From the NCBI GenBank assembly GCA_964415525.1, contig CAYQAS010000186.1:1-5424 (forward strand): a stretch of 5,424 bases of DNA. Reading direction: 5' to 3'. Origin of the DNA: CAZPUI01 sp964415525. GTDB taxonomy: Bacteria; Acidobacteriota; Holophagae; Holophagales; Holophagaceae. Positions 1 through 5,424 of the stretch are shown here, piece by piece (positions within the stretch are counted from its first letter, which is position 1; each line of letters opens with the position of its first letter). The translations under genes and the position numbers were made by a program. Under the pieces are notes generated by a model that was not told where the DNA came from, searched no databases, and saw only the letters and a program-made list of their open reading frames with translations.

Positions 1-62
1 TGCTCAACACCCTGGCGGAACTCATCCGGCAGCACCTGCGCAAGCGCTACGAGACGTTCTGA
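1..62 (+). CDS. pstC: Phosphate ABC transporter permease PstC, C-terminal end (partial)
   Basis: Only the last 19 codons and the TGA stop (60-62) lie in the window; the frame begins at base 3. The visible tail ends in HLRKRYETF, a basic, amphipathic cytoplasmic end of the kind seen after the last membrane helix of ABC permeases. The tail alone would not identify the gene. The call rests on position: it lies immediately upstream of pstA, and its stop codon overlaps the pstA ATG by one base (TGATG), as expected for pstC in the conserved pstSCAB order. PstC would pair with PstA to form the inner-membrane phosphate channel. Because the adjoining PstA is the long form, PstC may be long too, but that cannot be seen here. 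Confidence 0.75.
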   Translation, partial: LNTLAELIRQHLRKRYETF

Positions 63-1654
63 TGGCTTCCTTCCGTGAATGGGCAAGACGCGGCAGCGCG
101 CTGATCTGGTTCTCCGGCGGCGCCCTCGCCCTCTCCATCCTCATGATCAGTGGCCTGGTGGGCTACATCGCCGTGCGCGGCCTGGGCTTCTTCTGGCCCA
201 AGCCCATCGTGCAGGTGCAGACCGCCTCCGGCCCGGTCATGGGCGAGATCACCGGCTACGACGAGGCCCACCTCGACACCCCTGCCAAGGTGCAATTCCG
301 GGTCGCCAACCGCGACCTCTTCGGACAGGACTACCGCTGGTTCTCCGCCAGCGAGCTCGCCCAGCGCCAGGAGCCGGCGGACGCCGTGCTCGTGGAGCGG
401 CTCGAAGGCGGCGCCTTCATCGGTCGCATCAAGGACGTCCGGAAGGACGGCCAGACCGTCGCCGAAGGCGCGGGCGCCCTTCGGCTCGCCCATGAGCGCC
501 TCCCGGAGGCCCGTACCAGCCGCCTGAAGGTCCTGAAACTCGAGAAGGACGAGGGCGGCAAGCTGAACGCGAAGCTGGAAAAGCTGCGCATCGAGAAACG
601 GCGCGCGGAGGCCGCTGGCAAGTCCATCGCCGGACTGGAGCAGCAGGAGAAGGCGCTCCACGACACGTTCGAAGGGCTTCAGAAGCAGATCGACGAGGTG
701 CGGGCCACCTCCCAGGCCATGACCCTCACCCTCGAAGCGGTGGACGGTCAGACCAAGGACCTGCCCTTGGCTTCCACCGTCCGCATCGTGGCCGCCAACC
801 AGATCGGTCTGGCCGGCAAGGTCCGTGTCTACCTCAGCCGCCTGTGGGAATTCGTGGCGGATGACCCGCGCGAATCCAACACCGAAGGCGGCATCTTCCC
901 GGCCATCTTCGGCACCGTGATGATGGTGCTCATCATGAGCATCATGGTGGTGCCCCTCGGCGTGATCGCCGCGCTGTTCCTGCGGGAATACGCCAAGCAG
1001 GGCCTGATGGTGCGCATGGTGCGGGTGGCGGTGAACAACCTCGCCGGTGTGCCCTCCATCGTCTTCGGCATCTTCGGTCTGGGCTTCTTCGTCTACACCC
1101 TGGGCGGCTCCATCGACCGCATCTTCTTTGCGGAGACCCTGCCCACTCCCACCTTCGGCACGGGCGGCATCCTGTGGGCTTCTCTCACCCTGGCACTGTT
1201 GACAGTGCCTGTCGTGATCGTGGCCACGGAGGAGGCCCTCGCCAGCGTCCAGCGCAGTCAGCGGGAGGCCAGCCTCGCCCTGGGCGCCACCAAGTGGCAG
1301 ACCACCTGGAAGGTCGTCCTGCCCAGTGCGATGCCCGGCATCCTCACGGGTCTGGTGCTCGCCATGGCGCGGGGCGCCGGCGAAGTGGCCCCGCTCATGC
1401 TCACGGGCGTGGTCAAACTGGCTCCGGCCATGCCGCTGGATGGCACCTTCCCTTTCCTGCACCTCGACCGCAAGTTCATGCACCTGGGTTTCCACATCTA
1501 CGACGTGGGCTTCCAGAGCCCCAACAGCGAGGCGGCCAAGCCCATGGTCTTCGCCACCGCCCTGCTGCTGCTGCTCGTCGTCCTCGTGCTGAACCTCGCC
1601 GCCCTCCGCCTGCGCCAGAAGCTCCGTGCGCGCATGGGCAGCAGCGCCTTCTAA
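62..1654 (+). CDS. pstA: Phosphate ABC transporter permease PstA, long form with large soluble insert
   Basis: Inner-membrane permease half of the PstSCAB high-affinity phosphate importer. It is 530 residues, against 296 in E. coli. One hydrophobic helix (about 17-40) is followed by a hydrophilic stretch of about 235 residues, then the permease core with five helices near 278-307, 326-349, 369-390, 425-448 and 494-516. The EAA loop that contacts the ATPase is at about 390-428 (EASLALGA, then VLPSAMPGI), and helix five is followed by GAGEVAPL, typical of PstA. The insert has a mixed part (46-150), then a Lys/Glu/Leu-rich segment predicted by eye to be coiled coil (about 153-215). The layout resembles the long PstA proteins of Pseudomonas and Vibrio (N-terminal DUF3333), as recalled rather than searched. 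By topology the insert should be periplasmic. The ATG overlaps the pstC stop and has only a weak Shine-Dalgarno sequence, so translation is probably coupled. Confidence 0.95.
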   Translation: MASFREWARRGSALIWFSGGALALSILMISGLVGYIAVRGLGFFWPKPIVQVQTASGPVMGEITGYDEAHLDTPAKVQFRVANRDLFGQDYRWFSASELAQRQEPADAVLVERLEGGAFIGRIKDVRKDGQTVAEGAGALRLAHERLPEARTSRLKVLKLEKDEGGKLNAKLEKLRIEKRRAEAAGKSIAGLEQQEKALHDTFEGLQKQIDEVRATSQAMTLTLEAVDGQTKDLPLASTVRIVAANQIGLAGKVRVYLSRLWEFVADDPRESNTEGGIFPAIFGTVMMVLIMSIMVVPLGVIAALFLREYAKQGLMVRMVRVAVNNLAGVPSIVFGIFGLGFFVYTLGGSIDRIFFAETLPTPTFGTGGILWASLTLALLTVPVVIVATEEALASVQRSQREASLALGATKWQTTWKVVLPSAMPGILTGLVLAMARGAGEVAPLMLTGVVKLAPAMPLDGTFPFLHLDRKFMHLGFHIYDVGFQSPNSEAAKPMVFATALLLLLVVLVLNLAALRLRQKLRARMGSSAF

Positions 1655-1665
1655 TTTCGCCGCCC

Positions 1666-1672
1666 CCTGGAG
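1666..1672 (+). promoter_or_regulatory. Ribosome binding site for pstB
   Basis: CCTGGAG ends 8 bases before the ATG at 1681, in the 26-base pstA-pstB gap. It supports the 1681 start (or the adjoining ATG at 1684) over the internal ATG at 1831, where the conserved ABC domain begins. The extra N-terminal residues of PstB are therefore probably translated. Confidence 0.6.
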
Positions 1673-1680
1673 TCACCCGC

Positions 1681-2577
1681 ATGATGCAACCCGAATCCCA
1701 ACTTGCCGTGCCCGAGCCGCTGCACATGCCCGTGCCCGAGCTCACGCGCGGCCCCGCGGTCCACGACGTCGACGCCTTGAGTCCCAAGGACGTCCCCCTG
1801 ACCGACCAGGCGGCCCTCAAGGCCCCGCCCATGGTGGAAGTTGAGCGCCTGAGCCTGTTCTACGGGCAGAAGCAGGCCCTGTTCGACGTCGACCTCACCG
1901 TGCGCAAGAACACCGTGATGGCGCTCATCGGCCCCTCCGGTTGCGGCAAGAGCACGCTCCTGCGCTGCATCAACCGCATGAATGACCTCATCGATGGCGT
2001 TCGGGTCGATGGTCGCGTCAAGGTCGGCGGCCAAGATGTCTACGGCGCGGGCACGGACGTCATCTCCTTGCGCAAGCGCATGGGCATGGTGTTCCAGAAG
2101 TCCAACCCTTTTCCCAAGTCCATTTACGAGAACGTCGCCTACGGCCTGCGGGTGCAGGGCGTGAAGGACCGCAAAGTGCTGGACGAGGCCGTGGAGCGCA
2201 GCCTGATCTCCGCCGGGCTCTGGGACGAGGTGAAGGACCGGTTGAACGACTCCGGCCTGGGGATGTCCGGCGGCCAGCAGCAGCGCCTCTGCATTGCCCG
2301 CGCCCTGGCGGTGAAGCCGGAAGTCCTGCTCATGGACGAACCCTGCTCCGCCCTCGACCCGCTGGCCACCAGCCGCATCGAGGAGCTGATCTTCGAGCTA
2401 AAGCGGGACTACACCATCGTCATCGTGACCCACAACATGCAGCAGGCGGCGCGAGTCAGCGACTACACGGCGTTCTTCTGGCTGGGCAAACTGGTGGAGG
2501 TCGGGCTCACCGAAAAGCTCTTCACCAATCCACGAGAACGCATCACAGAAGATTACATCAGCGGGAGGTTTGGCTAA
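1681..2577 (+). CDS. pstB: Phosphate ABC transporter ATP-binding protein PstB, with N-terminal extension
   Basis: Cytoplasmic ATPase that powers PstCA phosphate import. It is 298 residues from the ATG at 1681, against 257 in E. coli. All ABC motifs are intact: Walker A GPSGCGKST (84-92), Q-loop Gln139 in GMVFQKSNPFPKS, signature MSGGQQQR (195-202), Walker B VLLMDE (215-220), D-loop SALD (223-226) and H-loop His251. The sequence around the Q-loop and the end DYISGRFG are hallmarks of PstB rather than other ABC ATPases. Residues 1-50 are a Pro- and acid-rich, low-complexity leader (repeated PEPLHMPVPE-like pattern) before the conserved MVEVERLSLFYG. A start at 1831 would give about 248 residues and a core-only protein, but the Shine-Dalgarno sequence favours 1681. 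The gene shares its last base with phoU (TAATG). Confidence 0.97.
   Translation: MMQPESQLAVPEPLHMPVPELTRGPAVHDVDALSPKDVPLTDQAALKAPPMVEVERLSLFYGQKQALFDVDLTVRKNTVMALIGPSGCGKSTLLRCINRMNDLIDGVRVDGRVKVGGQDVYGAGTDVISLRKRMGMVFQKSNPFPKSIYENVAYGLRVQGVKDRKVLDEAVERSLISAGLWDEVKDRLNDSGLGMSGGQQQRLCIARALAVKPEVLLMDEPCSALDPLATSRIEELIFELKRDYTIVIVTHNMQQAARVSDYTAFFWLGKLVEVGLTEKLFTNPRERITEDYISGRFG
2563..2568 (+). promoter_or_regulatory. Ribosome binding site for phoU, inside the 3' end of pstB
   Basis: GGGAGG lies within the last codons of pstB, 8 bases before the phoU ATG at 2577. It is the best Shine-Dalgarno match in the window and fixes the phoU start at the TAATG overlap. Confidence 0.7.
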
Positions 2578-3242
2578 TGGGTCGGCACTTCGACAACGAG
2601 CTCCGGGATCTGAAGTTCAGCCTCCTGGCCATGGCCGGGCAGGTGGAGGAGATGATCTCCCTCACCCAGGACGCCCTGGTGCGCCGCAACACCGAGGCGG
2701 CGGACCGCGTCCTCGCCCTGGACAAGGAAGTGGACGAGTGGGAACTGAAGCTCGATCAGGCCTGCATCGATCTTCTGGGGCTTCGCGCGCCATTTGCGTC
2801 GGACCTGCGGCTTCTCGCCAGCACCCTGAAAATCGTTCCTGAACTGGAGCGCATCGGCGACCACTGCTGCAACATCGCCTGGCGCGCCAAACTGCTGGCG
2901 GTGCAGCCTGCGGTACTCACCGGGGATGAGCTGGAGCGCATCAGCGTGAACACCGCCACGATGGTGCGTAACGCCGTGGATGCCTTCGTCAACGGGAATG
3001 CGGTCGAGGCCCGGGCCGTCATCGCCGCGGACGATGCGGTGGATTCGGACTACGTCCACACCTACAAGGAACTCCTGCGGGCCATGCTGGCGGATCCCCT
3101 GACCATCGAGCGGTCCAGCCACCTGCTCATGATCAACAAGAATTGGGAACGCATCGCGGATCAGGCGACGAACATCGCGGAGGAAGTGCTCTTCATTCTC
3201 GAAGGGAAGAGCGCCAAGCATCCCTACCTGCAGCAGTCCTGA
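2577..3242 (+). CDS. phoU: Phosphate signalling and transport regulator PhoU
   Basis: Cytoplasmic all-helical regulator. In studied bacteria it links the state of the Pst transporter to the PhoR/PhoB two-component system and limits phosphate uptake. The protein is 221 residues, close to the usual 215-240. It shows the two-fold repeat of the family, each half with an acidic metal-binding motif: ELERIGDHCCNIA (about 89-101) and NWERIADQATNIAEE (about 189-203). The N-terminus (HFDNELRDLKFSLLAMAGQVEEMI) and the segment RAPFASDLRLL (70-80) are also typical. The start overlaps the pstB stop by one base and has a strong ribosome binding site. The position after pstB is the standard one. No terminator follows, so the transcript probably continues into the response-regulator gene. 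Confidence 0.96.
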   Translation: MGRHFDNELRDLKFSLLAMAGQVEEMISLTQDALVRRNTEAADRVLALDKEVDEWELKLDQACIDLLGLRAPFASDLRLLASTLKIVPELERIGDHCCNIAWRAKLLAVQPAVLTGDELERISVNTATMVRNAVDAFVNGNAVEARAVIAADDAVDSDYVHTYKELLRAMLADPLTIERSSHLLMINKNWERIADQATNIAEEVLFILEGKSAKHPYLQQS

Positions 3243-3309
3243 TCTTTCGTGTGGGAGGAGCGACCTGCACATCAGGCTCGCACCGCTCACTTCCCTGCCC
3301 CCCCACGCA

Positions 3310-3332
3310 GTCTCCGGGCGAAGCCCGAAGAC
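3310..3332 (+). other. Hairpin in the phoU-phoB intergenic leader
   Basis: GTCTCCGGGC (3310-3319) pairs with GCCCGAAGAC (3323-3332) around a GAA triloop: nine pairs with one C/A mismatch. It ends about 10 bases before the phoB Shine-Dalgarno sequence (AGGA, 3343-3346). The next bases are CACGTCTGG with no T-run, so it is not a standard intrinsic terminator. It may stabilise or process the mRNA or modulate phoB expression; function is inference. A second possible long-range pairing in the same leader joins 3249-3258 with 3299-3308. Confidence 0.45.
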
Positions 3333-3354
3333 CACGTCTGGTAGGATCTGGCCC

Positions 3355-4065
3355 ATGCCGAACCTTCTGCTCCTGGAAGACGACGCCGATATCCGACTCG
3401 GCCTTGAACAGCACCTGAGGCGCGAGGGGTTCACCCTGTTCGTCTTCGGGACAGGCCGGGAGGCCATGCACTTCGTGCATCAGGTTGCTGCCGGCCACGG
3501 TCCGAAGCTGGATGTGGCCCTGCTGGATCTGAGTCTGCCGGACATCGATGGCCTGGAGGTCTTGCGTGCCATCCGCAGCCAGCCCGCCACTCGCAGCCTG
3601 CCTGTCGTGCTGGTCACCGCCCGCAGCGAGGAGATCGACCGGGTCCTCGGCCTGGAACTCGGGGCGGATGACTATGTCAGCAAGCCCTTCAGCACCCGCG
3701 AGTTGGTCGCCCGCATCCGTGCCATCCTGCGCCGCGCTTCCTTCATGGACCAACCGGAGAAGACCCACCAGCTCTCCTACGGGATTGTCACCGTCGACCT
3801 CGACATGCACGTGGCGCGGGTCTCCGGCGAACACATCGACCTCACCCGGCGCGAGTTCGAACTCCTGGCCTACTTCCTCCAGAACCCAAAGCGGGTCCTC
3901 AGTCGCGAGAAGATCCTCCAGCAGGTGTGGGGCCTCGAGTACCTGGGGGAGAGCCGCACCATCGACGCCCATGTCCGCCGCGTGCGCTCCAAGCTCGGGG
4001 ATGCAGCCAACCTCATCGAGACCGTCGTGGGTGTTGGCTACCGCCTGGGCAGCGTGGACGGCTGA
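3355..4065 (+). CDS. phoB: Phosphate regulon response regulator, PhoB/OmpR family
   Basis: DNA-binding response regulator of 236 residues. The receiver domain (about 3-120) has the acidic pocket E8-D9-D10, phospho-acceptor Asp58 in LLDLSLPDIDG, switch residues Thr88 and Tyr107, and Lys110 in SKPF, so it should be phosphorylatable. The C-terminal winged helix (about 130-235) has LTRREFELLAYFLQNP, the recognition-helix region RTIDAHVRRVRSKLG, and the wing GVGYRL. The fold identifies the OmpR/PhoB family; the specific PhoB call comes from its place directly after pst-phoU. The ATG at 3355 has AGGA 8 bases upstream. No promoter is evident in the 112-base gap, so it may be co-transcribed with phoU. 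No histidine kinase gene follows; an intrinsic terminator does. A PhoP- or OmpR-like regulator with a different signal cannot be excluded from the sequence alone. Confidence 0.88.
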   Translation: MPNLLLLEDDADIRLGLEQHLRREGFTLFVFGTGREAMHFVHQVAAGHGPKLDVALLDLSLPDIDGLEVLRAIRSQPATRSLPVVLVTARSEEIDRVLGLELGADDYVSKPFSTRELVARIRAILRRASFMDQPEKTHQLSYGIVTVDLDMHVARVSGEHIDLTRREFELLAYFLQNPKRVLSREKILQQVWGLEYLGESRTIDAHVRRVRSKLGDAANLIETVVGVGYRLGSVDG

Positions 4066-4083
4066 TCCGCTCCGGAACCATCG

Positions 4084-4119
4084 AAAGGGACCTTCTCTGG
4101 GAGGTCCCTTTTCGTTTTT
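4084..4119 (+). terminator. Rho-independent terminator after phoB
   Basis: AAAGGGACCT (4084-4093) and AGGTCCCTTT (4102-4111) form a perfect 10-bp stem with an 8-base loop, extended by a possible G-T pair. It is followed by a T-rich tract TTCGTTTTT (4111-4119). It begins 18 bases after the phoB stop and closes the pst-phoU-phoB transcription unit. The opposite strand lacks a comparable T-run, so it acts mainly on rightward transcription. Confidence 0.88.
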
Positions 4120-4213
4120 CGCGAATCGACCATCCTCCTTTTTCCAAGTAAAGCCAAGCGTGCAAGAACCCCTGCCAGGCCCGCGATCAGAACCGTGTCA
4201 TGCCATGCCCAAC

Positions 4214-4255
4214 GTGACGCATCGCCCGTGACGGCGGTGTAACATAGACGTTACA
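4214..4255 (+). promoter_or_regulatory. Candidate PhoB-type operator: GTNAC direct repeats at 11-bp spacing, with an 18-bp dyad
   Basis: Three half-sites sit exactly 11 bases apart: GTGACG (4228), GTAACA (4239) and GTTACA (4250). A further GTGACG lies at 4214, 14 bases before the first. The last two also form a perfect inverted repeat, TGTAAC-N6-GTTACA (4238-4255). Direct repeats with an 11-bp period are how PhoB/PhoP-family regulators bind, and GTAACA/GTTACA differ by one base from the Bacillus PhoP half-site TT(A/T/C)ACA. The site lies 41 bases before the DUF47 gene start and just downstream of a PhoB-type gene. No convincing sigma-70 -35/-10 pair was found, so whether it activates or represses is open. 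A dimeric regulator using the dyad is the main alternative. Confidence 0.5.
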
Positions 4256-4259
4256 GATC

Positions 4260-4294
4260 GGCGACCGAGGTGTGTCGCCTGATGCCTGGAGGCA
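4260..4294 (+). other. Leader hairpins in front of the DUF47 gene, one holding the ribosome binding site
   Basis: GGCGAC (4260-4265) and GTCGCC (4274-4279) form a perfect 6-bp stem with an 8-base loop. Three bases later, TGCC (4283-4286) and GGCA (4291-4294) form a small stem whose loop and 3' arm contain the Shine-Dalgarno sequence GGAGG (4288-4292). The two could stack in the mRNA leader and affect translation. The second stem is only 4 bp, so its significance is uncertain. Confidence 0.35.
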
Positions 4295-4296
4295 GC

Positions 4297-4941
4297 ATGT
4301 CCCTGAATGCGCTCGTTCGCTGGCTGAAGCCCCGTGAAACGGTGTTTTTTGAACTCCTGGAAGGTTCGGCAAACAACCTGGTGGTGATGACCCACCGGTT
4401 CGCCGATGGTCTGAGGGCCGGAACGGCCGGGATTCCCGCGCTGCGGAAGGACATCAAGGACTTCGAACACAAGGGCGATGAGTTCACCCAGGGCCTGATG
4501 GAACATCTCGATCGCACCTTCGTGACGCCCATCGAGCGGGAAGACATCGTGGCCCTCGCCCACGCCATGGACGACGTCGCGGACTGTCTGGATGCGGCCG
4601 CCGAGCGACTTGTGCTCTACAAGATCGACCGGGTGCTTCCCATCGCCCAGGACATGGCAGACCTGCTCGTCCGCGGTGCCGAGGGTCTCGCGCCCCTGAT
4701 TCAGTCCCTGCGCACGATGTCCAACACCGGCGCCATCCGTAAGGGGATCATGGAACTGACCTCGCTGGAGAACCAGTCCGACGCCCTCTACCACGCCGCC
4801 CTGGCAGAACTCTTCGAGAGCCCCACGGATCCCATCTACCTCCTGAAGTGGAAGGAGATCTTCGGCGTCATGGAAGACGCCATGGACCGCATCGAGCTCG
4901 TGGCCAAGGTGGTGGGTTCCACCGTCATGCGGAACGCCTGA
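4297..4941 (+). CDS. DUF47 family PhoU-like protein, putative Pit accessory or regulator
   Basis: Cytoplasmic, helical protein of 214 residues from the DUF47 (TIGR00153, PhoU-divergent) family, which is commonly encoded beside Pit phosphate permeases and thought to regulate or assist them. Visible family features are FFELLEGSANNLV (17-29), FEHKGDEFT (56-64) with paired acidic residues E57 and D61, the hallmark TFVTPIEREDI (74-84), acidic DDVADCLD (92-99), LENQSD (157-162) and the C-terminal EIFGVMEDAMDRIE (187-200). These acidic repeats resemble the metal-binding motifs of PhoU. The ATG at 4297 is chosen because GGAGG ends 4 bases upstream and the N-terminus then has family length; a GTG at 4270 or ATG at 4282 would add 9 or 5 residues with poorer support. 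The Pit gene begins 7 bases after its stop. Confidence 0.9.
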   Translation: MSLNALVRWLKPRETVFFELLEGSANNLVVMTHRFADGLRAGTAGIPALRKDIKDFEHKGDEFTQGLMEHLDRTFVTPIEREDIVALAHAMDDVADCLDAAAERLVLYKIDRVLPIAQDMADLLVRGAEGLAPLIQSLRTMSNTGAIRKGIMELTSLENQSDALYHAALAELFESPTDPIYLLKWKEIFGVMEDAMDRIELVAKVVGSTVMRNA

Positions 4942-4948
4942 GCCCACC

Positions 4949-5424
<476 letters not shown>

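Noticed and set aside
47..1495. Antisense open frame of 482 codons opposite pstA
   Set aside because: Its translation is rich in His, Gly, Glu and Asp with no domain pattern, and it lies opposite a clear PstA. It is the usual antisense shadow of GC-rich coding DNA.
1560..1580. CTG/CTC triplet run near the end of pstA
   Set aside because: It encodes the leucine-rich last membrane helix. Codon reuse explains the repetition.
1174..1680. Possible longer PstB beginning inside pstA
   Set aside because: The pstB frame stays open upstream, but the translation there is Arg/Pro/His-rich out-of-frame pstA sequence. The start at 1681 has a Shine-Dalgarno sequence and gives a sensible protein.
3342..3347. 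TAGGAT as a -10 promoter element for phoB
   Set aside because: It is only 7 bases from the ATG, overlaps the ribosome binding site and has no matching -35 hexamer at a usual distance.
2574..3972. Overlapping antisense frames opposite phoU and phoB (2574-3467 and 3193-3972)
   Set aside because: They show no recognisable domains or start signals and lie opposite two well-supported genes.
4240..4245. TAACAT as a -10 element for the DUF47-pit promoter
   Set aside because: It matches four of six consensus bases, but the nearest -35-like hexamer (GTGACG, 4214) is 20 bases away, too far for a confident sigma-70 call.

Overview
The window is a compact phosphate-acquisition and phosphate-control locus on the + strand. 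It comes from a GC-rich bacterium whose coding regions strongly favour G or C at third codon positions. Gene order and protein features fit a Gram-negative-type bacterium. The pst-phoU-phoB cluster next to a DUF47-pit pair could suit Acidobacteriota (Holophaga/Geothrix type) or Proteobacteria, but the taxon is inferred and was not tested. No mobile element, CRISPR array, tRNA or rRNA is visible.

Region 1 (1-3242) is the distal part of a high-affinity Pst operon: the last codons of pstC, then pstA, pstB and phoU. pstC/pstA and pstB/phoU each share one base between stop and start (TGATG and TAATG), and pstA/pstB are 26 bases apart, so this is one transcription unit with translational coupling. 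PstA is the long form of about 530 residues, with a large soluble, partly coiled-coil insert after the first membrane helix. PstB carries a non-ABC N-terminal extension of about 50 residues.

Region 2 (3243-4119) has a 112-base leader with a stable-looking hairpin, then a PhoB/OmpR-family response regulator with every phosphorylation residue intact, then a strong intrinsic terminator. No PhoR-type histidine kinase gene follows it, so the kinase partner must be encoded elsewhere.

Region 3 (4120-5424) is a second transcription unit. Its leader holds three GTNAC half-sites at an exact 11-base period, the last two also forming a perfect 18-base dyad; this is a plausible binding site for the adjacent PhoB-type regulator. 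The leader is followed by a DUF47 (PhoU-like) gene and, 7 bases on, the start of a Pit-family phosphate permease that runs off the window.

Together the genes describe a cell with an ATP-driven high-affinity importer (Pst) and an ion-coupled low-affinity carrier (Pit), each with its own PhoU-type partner, on either side of the gene for the likely shared transcription factor. The families are well known. The parts most worth a second look are the regulatory DNA before the DUF47-pit unit, the long PstA insert, the PstB extension and the absent kinase gene.
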